Origin: a virus
Direction: 5' to 3' (one strand)
Virus record (IMG/VR): IMGVR_UViG_3300047324_000033
Location: 1-37,261 of that record
Length of the DNA stretch: 37,261 nucleotides
Each line of letters opens with the position of its first letter. Within the stretch, counting starts at the first letter, position 1. This document shows, piece after piece, positions 7,120-13,615 of the stretch. Below the pieces are notes generated by a model. It made no database searches, was not told the DNA's origin, and saw only the letters and a list, made by a program, of their open reading frames with translations. A program made the position numbers and the translations under genes.

Positions 7120-7403
7120 TGTACAAATTAGAAGGTAACATATTTGACAAAAACGAAAACCGATACGTTGGTTTGTGGTGTGATGCAACAGGAGGAGAAG
7201 AATTTGAAAACATTGACGAAGTTTTTGAAATGATGCGTGAGACTGAAGATTTTTTTGGTTGTTTTGAATGGAGAATACATCCTGACAACTTAGGTATAGA
7301 ACAAGAATTAAGACAAGAATTTTACAATGTGGATTACGGGGAATTGAATCTGTTTAAAGATGAAATCCTTGTTTATCGTTTAGTAAAAATTAAAGAAAAA
7401 TAA
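7119..7403 (+). CDS. Small acidic unknown protein, 94 aa
   Basis: The start overlaps the previous stop (TAATG). The protein is acidic and aromatic (DEVFEMMRETEDFFGCFEWRIHPDN) with no metal or nucleotide motif that I can name. Acidic small early proteins often mimic DNA or bind host enzymes, but nothing here shows that directly. Confidence 0.65.
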   Translation: MYKLEGNIFDKNENRYVGLWCDATGGEEFENIDEVFEMMRETEDFFGCFEWRIHPDNLGIEQELRQEFYNVDYGELNLFKDEILVYRLVKIKEK

Positions 7404-7416
7404 ATAAGGTTAAAAA

Positions 7417-7566
7417 ATGAAAGAAAAAAAAGAAAAAGTACTCACAAGCATAAGGCTTGATAAAGATTTGCATATAGCATTCAAAAAGAAAGTTCTGGAA
7501 GAAAGAACAAGCATGATGAATAAAACGGAAGAATTAATAAAAGGATACGTAAATGAAAGCAGATGA
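7417..7566 (+). CDS. Ribbon-helix-helix DNA-binding protein, 49 aa
   Basis: ATG at 7417 opens a 49-residue frame. A basic start is followed by TSIRLDKDLHIAFKKKVLEE (about residues 10-29) and a second helix ending EELIKGYV. The strand-helix-helix pattern, with alternating Ser/Arg/Leu at the strand, is that of the Arc/MetJ/CopG fold. Such proteins bind DNA as dimers of dimers and usually repress their own operon. The gene lies between two cotranscribed genes and overlaps the next by 14 bases. The ribosome site is modest (AAGG). Likely operators would be palindromes upstream of 6895 or in the 11432-11524 region. Confidence 0.7.
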   Translation: MKEKKEKVLTSIRLDKDLHIAFKKKVLEERTSMMNKTEELIKGYVNESR

Positions 7567-7840
7567 CATTGAAAATTGTGAAGAAATAATCAAAGATTTA
7601 AGCAATGAAATGTATCCTAAAATCCTAAAAATGGTCGATGAATATGGAGATAAAGTTAAATTAAATCTTAATAAAAAAGAAAGTTTTTTGTTAAAAAATT
7701 CTTTATTAACAAATTTAGCAGCTAAATTTCTTGTTGTAGGTTTATCAAGTTACAAAAAAAAATATAGGTATATTATTTTTGAACATTGCGTGGATCAGAT
7801 AAAAAATGCCCTATCTGAATATGAAAAAAACGAAGATTAA
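7553..7840 (+). CDS. Small helical unknown protein, 95 aa
   Basis: It overlaps the ribbon-helix-helix gene by 14 bases. It is all-helical and lysine/glutamate rich (MKADDIENCEEIIKDLSNEMYPKI), with one more hydrophobic segment (LTNLAAKFLVVGL). No family is recognised. The close coupling to a ribbon-helix-helix gene resembles an antitoxin-partner layout, but no toxin fold can be identified. Confidence 0.6.
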   Translation: MKADDIENCEEIIKDLSNEMYPKILKMVDEYGDKVKLNLNKKESFLLKNSLLTNLAAKFLVVGLSSYKKKYRYIIFEHCVDQIKNALSEYEKNED

Positions 7841-7849
7841 TAAGGAATT

Positions 7850-8002
7850 ATGCCAATGAAAATTGATAACGAAATATTTAATGATTTAACAGGAATTAAC
7901 TTATTGCATGAAAGTTTAGAAGATATACATGAAGAAGATATACCAATAATTTTAGATGAAATTATTAAGAAATTGACGGCTGCGTTAGAGATATCTGTAT
8001 AG
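7850..8002 (+). CDS. Very small acidic protein, 48-50 aa
   Basis: The frame runs from ATG 7850 to TAG 8002. A second ATG at 7856 is 9 bases from AAGGA and is probably the true start. The protein is acidic and helical (NLLHESLEDIHEEDIPIILDEI), with no family. Its 3' end overlaps the convergent resolvase gene by 38 bases, so it is the last gene of this plus operon. Confidence 0.5.
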   Translation: MPMKIDNEIFNDLTGINLLHESLEDIHEEDIPIILDEIIKKLTAALEISV

Positions 8003-8423
8003 AAAGCTGGTGTTGTTTGGGAGGGCCTTTGACTTGGACATAATCCCAAGTAAGGATAGGAGAGTCATCGGCTCTTCCCGAAGGTAGGTTGGGAAAAATA
8101 ACCTCAGCAATAGCATCTTTAATCCATTTACACCCATAGATAAAATTATCATGATCCATCTTACGAGGAGAGATTCTGGTTAATGTGATGGTGATAGGTT
8201 GGTGATTGTTTTTTTGTAACAGGTGCCCAGAAGGTAAGAGGGCCAGTAAAATGCTTTGTTTCTGGGCTTTTTGCTTCTTCCTTGAGGATGCCCAATGTCC
8301 TTTGTAAGAGTTTTGAGGAGAGTGGATTTGGACAGGAAGTGTTAGATTTAGGAGTAAGTTTGAAGTCCCGGGAATCAGAGATAGATTTGAGGTAATGGGA
8401 TTGTGAGAGGTAGTCTTGCTCAT
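7965..8423 (-). CDS. RusA-like Holliday junction resolvase, 152 aa
   Basis: RusA-type enzymes cut four-way and branched DNA made during replication and recombination. The core shows LPVQIHSPQNSYKGHW, then ITLTRISPRKMDHDN with the catalytic DxD-N pair, and GRADDSPILTWDYVQ with the second acidic pair. This layout is typical of phage RusA homologues. The start is uncertain. ATG at 8423 gives 152 aa but has a poor ribosome site. A TTG at 8462 would extend it. A second frame stays open across the same bases (8161-8469, N-terminus MTIDTQFPFDEDYYSYEQDY), which confuses the 5' end. It is last in the replication operon, after the GroES-like gene. Confidence 0.72.
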   Translation of the reverse strand: MSKTTSHNPITSNLSLIPGTSNLLLNLTLPVQIHSPQNSYKGHWASSRKKQKAQKQSILLALLPSGHLLQKNNHQPITITLTRISPRKMDHDNFIYGCKWIKDAIAEVIFPNLPSGRADDSPILTWDYVQVKGPPKQHQLSIQISLTQPSIS

Positions 8424-8499
8424 AAGAGTAATAATCTTCGTCGAATGGGAATTGTGTGTCAATAGTCATAAGTATCTTTGGTTGATAGAAGTAGTATAC

Positions 8500-8537
8500 A
8501 CCTGTGGAGGATAAATATCAACCACAGGTATTTTTTT
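8500..8537 (+). terminator. Plus-strand terminator between resolvase and GroES-like genes
   Basis: ACCTGTGG (8500-8507) pairs with CCACAGGT (8522-8529) and is followed by seven T at 8531-8537. The only plus-strand genes that could feed it end at 8002, so the transcript would run about 500 bases antisense to the resolvase gene. It has no U run in the minus direction. Confidence 0.7.
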
Positions 8538-8805
8538 AATCTACAATAGCCAGGACTTGATCCGGAGTGACAACGTAATGCTCTTCCTCGTCAACCCAAA
8601 CACGATAGGCCCCCGGCTTAATTACAACCAATTGGTTGATTTTTAATTGATGGAGGCTACCTTGAGTTGGGTTGTCTTCGTTAATTGCTACAATTCGATA
8701 TTTGGGGGTAAATTTTTGATTTTCTGACACCACCAATATCTTGTTTGGTGTTTTAGGTTCTTCTTTCTCTTGTTTGACCAAAATCATGTTGTTATAGGGT
8801 TTCAT
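8536..8805 (-). CDS. GroES-like co-chaperonin (gp31-type), 89 aa
   Basis: GroES heptamers cap GroEL. Phages such as T4 encode their own version (gp31) so that large capsid proteins fold. The pattern MKPYNNMILVKQEKEEPKTP, then KYRIVAINED, a KINQLVVIKPGAYRVWVDEEEHYVV stretch and the C-terminal DQVLAIVD follow the GroES beta-barrel, including the final LAIV strand. The region that would form the mobile loop (about residues 14-30) is present but diverged. ATG is 7 bases from AGAGGA and two bases from the primase-helicase stop. The call is by pattern only. Together with the J-domain protein it suggests that this phage adjusts host folding machinery. Confidence 0.72.
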   Translation of the reverse strand: MKPYNNMILVKQEKEEPKTPNKILVVSENQKFTPKYRIVAINEDNPTQGSLHQLKINQLVVIKPGAYRVWVDEEEHYVVTPDQVLAIVD

Positions 8806-8807
8806 CT

Positions 8808-10262
8808 TTAATCCTCTTTGTAATTTACAGGTGGTTTTATATTTATTTCTTTGTATGAGTCAGTTTGGTAGTCATAGAGGAGTTCGGCAACACCTGAATT
8901 ACCGACAAATCTATTTTTCCAAACTTTCAAAGTTATTTTGTTTTTTTTAAAAACATCGTGAATGTCTAATCTTGAAAGAATTATGACATTATCAGCAAAT
9001 TGTTTGATAGAGGCTCCCCCTTTGAGTTGGGAGTAAGTTATCTCTTTACCGTCATGGCCTGCCGCTTGTGTCGGATGGACAATCAAGATTATAGATACTT
9101 GATACTCAGTAGCTATGAGATGCAATCCCCTCATAACATCTTTGATATCCTCGTAGAGGTTTGGGTTTTTGGGGTTGTATTGAATGTAATCAAGATGATC
9201 CAAAACCACAAAATCAATCCCGTAACAATACTTTCCAATTTCAATATTTTTCTTTAGACTAGCTATGGTAACTACATTTTGGAGAGGATTAAAATATAAT
9301 CCATGTTGTGAAAAAAATATTTGAGAAGCGGAACTATCGCTATGGGAAATTTCCTCCCACCTAATTTTTTTCTGTAAAAACTTTGTTAAGAACTTGCGGT
9401 AGATCACCTTGGTATTCATCTCAAAAGAATTGATCCAAAGTTTTTTACCTTGGGTAAGGAGATTATAAGCCAAATGACAGGTAAAAGAAGTCTTACCCGA
9501 ACCTGTATCAGCAGAAACAACGGTTACTTCTCCCTGCCTCATCCCAATTAAAATTTTATCTAATGATGCCCAACCTGTTGATACTCCTAGATCTAAAGCT
9601 TTATTATAATCTTTAGGAAGATCGTTGATATGCACAAAGCCGTTAACAATCACTCTCTCTGCATTAATAATAAAATTATTAAAATCTTCTTTATCATTAT
9701 TTATTAACCATTCATTAATATCTTTATAATTAGTTTTTAATCTTCTATATTTATTAATAGGAATTAAAGATTGTACTTCAAGGGCTGCCTTGTTACCGGG
9801 CTCATCATCATCAAAAGCTATATAAATTATATCAAACTGCAGGATGTAATCTAAATTTTCACTTATAGATTTTTTGGCAGAACTTGCTCCATGAGGGATA
9901 GAAGTAGAATTTACATATCCACAGGTAGCAGCAGCTACAGCATCAAACTCACCTTCGGTGATGATAAGATAAGATTTATCTTCAAAATCTTGTTGGTTGA
10001 AGAGAGGATAAATAAATTCTTTCTCATCACATTGAGATATCGGTGACCATTTTTGATTTTTTTTATCAAAAAAATCTCTCGATTTATATCTCAATACAAC
10101 TCCATTTCTTTGGTATGCAAAGAAATAAAAATCTTCTTGGTACGCTACCCCCATCTTTATCGCCTCTGGTATCCCTAAAAATCTAGCAGACAAGTTCACT
10201 CGTCCATTCTCTCCGATACTGTCATGTCTGAAAAAAGTTACCGGTTTAGTCGGGTATCTCAT
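8808..10262 (-). CDS. TOPRIM primase-helicase (T7 gp4/Twinkle-like), 484 aa
   Basis: It unwinds the fork and may prime it. Residues 1-90 resemble the RNA polymerase subdomain. The TOPRIM fold has TEGE at 102-105 and FDDDEPG at 150-156, then KDINEWL. The RecA-like helicase (about 225-470) has Walker A ADTGSGKT at 251-258, Walker B IDFVVLDHLDYI, an IVHP motif and a KGGASIKQFADNVIILSR segment. No N-terminal zinc finger is present, so sequence-specific priming may be lost or reduced. ATG at 10262 has AAGGA and overlaps the stop of the initiator gene (TAATG). No phage DNA polymerase accompanies it, so the host polymerase is presumably used. Confidence 0.92.
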   Translation of the reverse strand: MRYPTKPVTFFRHDSIGENGRVNLSARFLGIPEAIKMGVAYQEDFYFFAYQRNGVVLRYKSRDFFDKKNQKWSPISQCDEKEFIYPLFNQQDFEDKSYLIITEGEFDAVAAATCGYVNSTSIPHGASSAKKSISENLDYILQFDIIYIAFDDDEPGNKAALEVQSLIPINKYRRLKTNYKDINEWLINNDKEDFNNFIINAERVIVNGFVHINDLPKDYNKALDLGVSTGWASLDKILIGMRQGEVTVVSADTGSGKTSFTCHLAYNLLTQGKKLWINSFEMNTKVIYRKFLTKFLQKKIRWEEISHSDSSASQIFFSQHGLYFNPLQNVVTIASLKKNIEIGKYCYGIDFVVLDHLDYIQYNPKNPNLYEDIKDVMRGLHLIATEYQVSIILIVHPTQAAGHDGKEITYSQLKGGASIKQFADNVIILSRLDIHDVFKKNKITLKVWKNRFVGNSGVAELLYDYQTDSYKEINIKPPVNYKED

Positions 10263-10705
10263 TACTTATTCCTTTGGTTAATAATTTCTTCAATTTCTTT
10301 GTCTAGGTCATACGGTTCAGCTTCTTTTTCCAGAGCATATGGAACAGATAAAGAAATATTATTCTTATTCTTTTCTTCTTCTATATATGTTAAGGAAGAA
10401 AATTTTTCTGGAGGGCGTGGCCCAAGCTTGGGCCAAATTTGACCCAAGGGGTAGAGTTTTCTTTTAGTTTTATCCTTGGTATCGGGGTATTCAATTTTTA
10501 TAAAATTAGATTTTGAAAGTTCAGCCAAATACCGCTTGGTTGAACGAGTACTTCTTTTTAATCTTTTTGAAAGGTAATCATTGGTGGCAAAACAATAACC
10601 TGTTTTGCGGGAAAGAAAAAGTATATGACCATAAAGTCTTATGGCATCAGCAGAGATATCCGCTTGGTCAACCCTAAGGGGTATAATTAAATAGTTTTCT
10701 AACAA
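10262..10705 (-). CDS. Winged-helix replication initiator or helicase loader, 147 aa
   Basis: The N-terminal 75 residues are a winged helix-turn-helix (YGHILFLSRKTGYCFATNDY, then KRLKRSTRSTKRYLAELS), as in phage O/DnaD/Rep N-terminal domains. The C-terminus is a charged disordered tail. Position directly before the primase-helicase fits an origin-binding or loader role. The start is TTG at 10705, supported by GGAG 6 bases upstream. That GGAG lies inside an 8-bp inverted repeat (10709-10716 with 10730-10737), so initiation may be controlled by mRNA structure or an antisense RNA. Confidence 0.75.
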   Translation of the reverse strand: MLENYLIIPLRVDQADISADAIRLYGHILFLSRKTGYCFATNDYLSKRLKRSTRSTKRYLAELSKSNFIKIEYPDTKDKTKRKLYPLGQIWPKLGPRPPEKFSSLTYIEEEKNKNNISLSVPYALEKEAEPYDLDKEIEEIINQRNK

Positions 10706-10823
10706 AATAGCTCCATGTCTTGTGTTTTTATGGAGCTCCTGATAGACTGGACTTAAGATTGCTATGTGTATGGTCTAGTCTATTAGGGTGCTTGGGTTGT
10801 CTTCCAAGCGCTCCATTTTTTTT
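10694..10823 (+). ncRNA. Candidate antisense RNA over the initiator start
   Basis: A plus-strand TATAAT at 10682-10687 is followed by the antisense of the initiator start codon and ribosome site and then by three inverted repeats. These are 10709-10716/10730-10737 (8 bp), 10743-10752/10773-10782 (10 bp with one wobble) and the terminator stem at 10786-10813 with eight T. No plus-strand gene lies nearby to need that terminator. The layout matches the counter-transcribed RNAs that limit plasmid Rep synthesis. The -35 element is weak, so this is inference. Confidence 0.4.
10786..10823 (+). terminator. Rho-independent terminator, plus strand
   Basis: A GCTTGG/CCAAGC core, extended by G-U and G-C pairs to about 10 bp (10786-10795 with 10804-10813), is followed by T8 at 10816-10823. 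It points rightward, against the flanking minus-strand genes. Confidence 0.7.
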
Positions 10824-10837
10824 AATATTTTATCAAA

Positions 10838-11101
10838 TCAACTCAAAAGATATCCATCCGCTTTTATCTCCGGTTTCTTTAACTTAACCACAATTTCTCC
10901 GTTAATCTCTTGTGTATCAATAACATCCAATTCATCTAACCTGTGGATGTCATAAATAAACTCATTTTCCAAAATATCTTTGTCTAAAATCACATAACCC
11001 TGCATATCTTGTGTGTCCCAAAGCCAAAGATAAGATGGGATGCAATCATGTGCATTTTTAGATACTTGGCAAAGAAAAGGGTAAGGCGGGAAATCATCCA
11101 T
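10838..11101 (-). CDS. Unknown protein, 87 aa
   Basis: ATG at 11101 follows AGAGG by 7 bases. The N-terminus is Pro/aromatic rich (MDDFPPYPFLCQVSKNAHDC) and a mixed acidic segment follows (YVILDKDILENEFIYDIHRL), with ELDVIDTQEINGEIVVKL further on. The DELDVIDTQ...VKL stretch looks like the wing of a winged helix, so it could be a small regulator, but this is weak. It sits between the Cro-like gene and the initiator. Confidence 0.65.
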   Translation of the reverse strand: MDDFPPYPFLCQVSKNAHDCIPSYLWLWDTQDMQGYVILDKDILENEFIYDIHRLDELDVIDTQEINGEIVVKLKKPEIKADGYLLS

Positions 11102-11118
11102 ATGGTATAACCTCTGCT

Positions 11119-11229
11119 ATGAAAGATGTTTTTAAAGAAATATTTAAAGATCCTATCGTTATCCAAGGCTTAATAGTTTTAGGATTTATCATCCTCCTAT
11201 TCAGCGTTGTTAACTATCTTGCTGATTGA
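11119..11229 (+). CDS. Possible 36-aa single-pass membrane protein
   Basis: ATG at 11119 opens a frame (MKDVFKEIFKDPIVIQ) followed by a strongly hydrophobic helix (about residues 15-32) and a stop at 11229. It fills a gap between two minus-strand genes and overlaps the Cro-like stop. No ribosome site is visible, so it may be a chance frame. Confidence 0.3.
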   Translation: MKDVFKEIFKDPIVIQGLIVLGFIILLFSVVNYLAD

Positions 11230-11431
11230 TCTCGGGTAACTCCTTAGGATCTATCCAATCATAACAAGATACTTCCCCCTTTGTCAGTATCTCTATTCTC
11301 AATGCCGTCTTCAAAGACGGATACGCCTTACCGTACATCAACTCATTCAAGTACTGGGGAGTCACACCCCACTCCTTAGCTTTAAAGTTATACCGATACC
11401 CATGCGAATCTAGATAATCTTTCATTTTCAT
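11210..11431 (-). CDS. Cro/YdaS-like helix-turn-helix regulator, 73 aa
   Basis: The segment KAKEWGVTPQYLNELMYG followed by YPSLKTALRIEILTKGEVSC matches the helix-turn-helix and C-terminal pattern of YdaS/Cro-type phage repressors (VspqYLseilnG, then AlrIek.TgG.V). ATG at 11431 has AAGGA about 7 bases upstream. It is the first gene of the leftward early operon and diverges from the rightward operon at 11525, the usual place for a switch regulator. Expected targets are the repeats at 11472-11498. Confidence 0.72.
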   Translation of the reverse strand: MKMKDYLDSHGYRYNFKAKEWGVTPQYLNELMYGKAYPSLKTALRIEILTKGEVSCYDWIDPKELPEINQQDS

Positions 11432-11439
11432 GCTTTTTT

Positions 11440-11512
11440 CCTTGTCTTAAATTAAGTGATACCTTACTATAATAAGTTATAAGCCTATCATAAGTTATGT
11501 CAGGCTGTCAAC
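11440..11512. promoter_or_regulatory. Divergent early control region with direct repeats
   Basis: The gap between the divergent operons holds a plus-strand -10 TATAAT at 11468-11473 with only poor -35 candidates. It also holds a minus-strand TTGACA (11511-11506) and two exact copies of ATAAGTTAT at 11472-11480 and 11490-11498, 18 bases apart. The copies flank and overlap the presumed promoters, as operators for the Cro-like or ribbon-helix-helix protein would. Confidence 0.6.
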
Positions 11513-11524
11513 AAGGAGTTGAAT

Positions 11525-11719
11525 ATGAGTTTCGTACACGAGGATAGTTTAGATAAAAATTGCTTTAGAATAGCACAGGCTTTAGATCGATTGGTTGAAC
11601 AAGATAAATTGGAAGTTGTTATTTGTGATTGTTGTGCTTCTAAAGTTAAAATAACCAACATTGTGGCATCAAAAAATCGTTTGAAGATTTTAATTGAGGT
11701 TGACAATGAAGATCGATGA
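11525..11719 (+). CDS. Small unknown protein with CxxC, 64 aa
   Basis: ATG at 11525 is 6 bases from AAGGAG, which decides it over an upstream TTG. The centre carries ICDCCASKVKI, with three cysteines that might hold metal, between a helical N-terminus and a beta C-terminus. It is the first gene of the rightward early operon. No family is recognised. Confidence 0.68.
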   Translation: MSFVHEDSLDKNCFRIAQALDRLVEQDKLEVVICDCCASKVKITNIVASKNRLKILIEVDNEDR

Positions 11720-11885
11720 AGAAAGAAAAAAAATCATAAGACTTAAGTCTGCTATCAGACAACTTGAGTTTTCCTTAACCGAAATCAAAGATTTGGTTGT
11801 GGATCTAGAAAATGCAAACTTAGACAAAGAGGAAGAAGGTTGGATGCGAATCGGTCAAACAACCTTAAAGGCAATGGTGAGATAA
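11706..11885 (+). CDS. Small coiled-coil protein, 59 aa
   Basis: I chose ATG at 11706, 6 bases after GAGG and inside the end of the previous gene. The chain is a charged coiled coil (ERKKIIRLKSAIRQLEFSLTE) of unknown role. The next gene begins on its stop (TAATG). Confidence 0.6.
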   Translation: MKIDEERKKIIRLKSAIRQLEFSLTEIKDLVVDLENANLDKEEEGWMRIGQTTLKAMVR

Positions 11886-12049
11886 TGTATTACGAAATTG
11901 AAATTGATAGCGATGAAGCTAAACAAGATGCCCATGATTCTTGGTTAAAAGAAATGGGCATAGAAACTGAAGATGAGTTCTTAGAGTGGAAAGAAAAAAT
12001 GAATGAAACTGAAAGCTGGTTATACGATGTCGACCGACAACTTGATTGA
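11885..12049 (+). CDS. Small acidic unknown protein, 54 aa
   Basis: The start overlaps the previous stop (TAATG). The product is very acidic and helical (YYEIEIDSDEAKQDAHDSWL). It overlaps the nuclease gene by 23 bases. No function is visible. Acidic proteins next to nucleases may act as inhibitors, but that is speculation. Confidence 0.6.
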   Translation: MYYEIEIDSDEAKQDAHDSWLKEMGIETEDEFLEWKEKMNETESWLYDVDRQLD

Positions 12050-12593
12050 AGATTTAAGAGTAACTCAAATCCTGTCTCCTTTCTCAGGCTATAGTTATGT
12101 ACAAAAACATATCCTTGAAGAAGCAGCAGCTAGAGGAACCAGAATCCACGATTCCATCAAAGATTATCTTACCATAGGCAAACCTCTTATTGCGGAGAAT
12201 CCGCAAGAGCAAGGTTACCTTGAAAGTTTTAAAACCTTTTGGAAGCCCTTTTACAGCCCCGTGGTTGTTGAGAAAAGATACAACCAGGACGGATACACAG
12301 GTCAATGCGATTGTTTGATCCAATTCAAAAATAGGCACATCCTATTAGATTGGAAAACATCCAAGAGTGTAAACCGCACATGGGAGTACCAAACAGCAGC
12401 TTATAGAGATATGTGTCAAAATGAAGAAAAGATATTTATTGATGAATGCTGGGTGATACAACTTTTACCCGATGGCACAAACTTTGAATGTCATATCTTT
12501 GTAAATTCTAAAGAAGCTTTTCAAACTTTTTTAAAATGCAAGGATCTTTATGAGATATTTTTTAAAGGAAAAACAAATCAATTTTATGAATGA
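12027..12593 (+). CDS. PD-(D/E)XK exonuclease, RecB-like, 188 aa
   Basis: Such enzymes degrade DNA ends for recombination or host DNA turnover. The N-terminal HILEEAAARGTRIHDSIKDY carries the conserved RGTxxH helix. Then come GYTGQCDCLIQF (motif II Asp), HILLDWKTSK (motif III D-x-K) and EYQTAAYRDM (motif IV, QxxxY), as in the Cas4/AddB/lambda-type nuclease clan. No cysteine cluster for an iron-sulphur centre is visible. I start at ATG 12027 (MSTDN) instead of 12003, since the latter lies inside the previous gene with no better ribosome site. The ssDNA-binding protein follows after 79 bases. Confidence 0.85.
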   Translation: MSTDNLIEDLRVTQILSPFSGYSYVQKHILEEAAARGTRIHDSIKDYLTIGKPLIAENPQEQGYLESFKTFWKPFYSPVVVEKRYNQDGYTGQCDCLIQFKNRHILLDWKTSKSVNRTWEYQTAAYRDMCQNEEKIFIDECWVIQLLPDGTNFECHIFVNSKEAFQTFLKCKDLYEIFFKGKTNQFYE

Positions 12594-12672
12594 AACATTT
12601 TTATAAACATTGTGATGATACCATTTTTGGTAATGAATAAACAAAAAATTAAAATACATTGGAGAAATTAAA

Positions 12673-13212
12673 ATGAGTTTTTTACCAGCAGATTACGAGA
12701 ATCCTACAGCAAATAGCAACTACATGAAACTTAATGATGGAGAGAATAAGTTTCGTATTCTTTCAGCTCCCATTTTGGGATGGGAAGATTGGCAAGACAA
12801 AAAACCCATTCGTTACCGAATGGACAATAAACCATCAAAACCTATAGATCCTGCAAAACCGATTAAACACTTTTGGTCGATGATCGTATGGAATTACGCT
12901 ACAGAATCCATCCAAATCCTTAACATCACACAAGCAGGCATCCGAAGCTCTTTACAGTCCTTAAGTGAAGATTCCGACTGGGGAGCCCCTTACGGTTACG
13001 ATCTCAAGATTAAGAAAGAAGGAAGCGGCAAAGACACCAAATATTCAATATCCCCTCTTCCGCATAAAGAAATACCTGAGCATATTAAGTTAGCTTTTTA
13101 TGCTAAACCATGCAACTTAGATGCTCTTTACACAAACGATGACCCTTTTGCTCCTAATCAAAAAAAAGTAACACTGCCTGCTTTTGAAAAGGATCAAGAT
13201 GTTCCGTTCTAA
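12673..13212 (+). CDS. Single-stranded DNA-binding protein, 179 aa
   Basis: The sequence LNDGENKFRILS, KHFWSMIVWNY, QILNITQAGI, DWGAPYGYDLKI and a KYSISPLPHK stretch follow a phage ssDNA-binding family with one OB-like fold. The C-terminus ends acidic then DVPF, like the DDIPF tail by which bacterial SSB recruits partner proteins. ATG has GGAG upstream. Adjacency to the nuclease suggests a recombination or replication pair. A hairpin-like TACCA...TGGTA lies in the 79-base gap before it. Confidence 0.8.
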   Translation: MSFLPADYENPTANSNYMKLNDGENKFRILSAPILGWEDWQDKKPIRYRMDNKPSKPIDPAKPIKHFWSMIVWNYATESIQILNITQAGIRSSLQSLSEDSDWGAPYGYDLKIKKEGSGKDTKYSISPLPHKEIPEHIKLAFYAKPCNLDALYTNDDPFAPNQKKVTLPAFEKDQDVPF

Positions 13213-13399
13213 GTTATATGTAAAATTTATAATCTCAGCCATATCTTATTTGTTATGGCTGACTTACATCTGTTACAAACCAAGTCCATTACCTGAACAA
13301 CTATCTTTTCATGCAATTATAAGCGTGGCTGTTGGGAGTGCATTTGGAACTTTTTTGGCTTTGGTTATGTGTGAATCTAAAAACAACAAAAGAGATTAA
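13199..13399 (+). CDS. Small two-helix membrane protein, 66 aa
   Basis: ATG at 13199 follows AAGGA and overlaps the ssDNA-binding gene by 14 bases. Two hydrophobic segments (about residues 8-24 and 37-57) flank a short polar loop with prolines, and the C-terminus is KNNKRD. The layout is holin-like, but early-operon position and lack of an endolysin argue for caution. Confidence 0.6.
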   Translation: MFRSKLYVKFIISAISYLLWLTYICYKPSPLPEQLSFHAIISVAVGSAFGTFLALVMCESKNNKRD

Positions 13400-13402
13400 A
13401 AA

Positions 13403-13615
13403 ATGAAAAAACTTCCATCTACAAAAGATTTAATTGAAATGGAAAAACTATATAATAAAATTATACAAGTTTTATCAACACAACCAAATCCTCGAATGTG
13501 TACAACAGTTTTGTTAAAAATTGTAGTCGATTTTATTAGAGTACAAGAAAACCCCGATGAATGTGCTGAACAAGCGATTGACGCAATTAAAACACTGATG
13601 AGTATCAAAAAATGA
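13403..13615 (+). CDS. Small helical unknown protein, 70 aa
   Basis: A helical protein (TKDLIEMEKLYNKIIQVLST) with two cysteines (CTTV, DECAEQA). No family is recognised. It overlaps the phosphoesterase gene start (ATGA), so the two are probably translated together. Confidence 0.6.
   Translation: MKKLPSTKDLIEMEKLYNKIIQVLSTQPNPRMCTTVLLKIVVDFIRVQENPDECAEQAIDAIKTLMSIKK

Noticed and set aside
8161-8469. Second minus-strand protein frame of 102 aa
   Set aside because: It overlaps the RusA-like frame for its whole length, and its second half is composed like an out-of-phase shadow. The RusA motifs lie in the other frame. Its acidic N-terminus keeps a small doubt.
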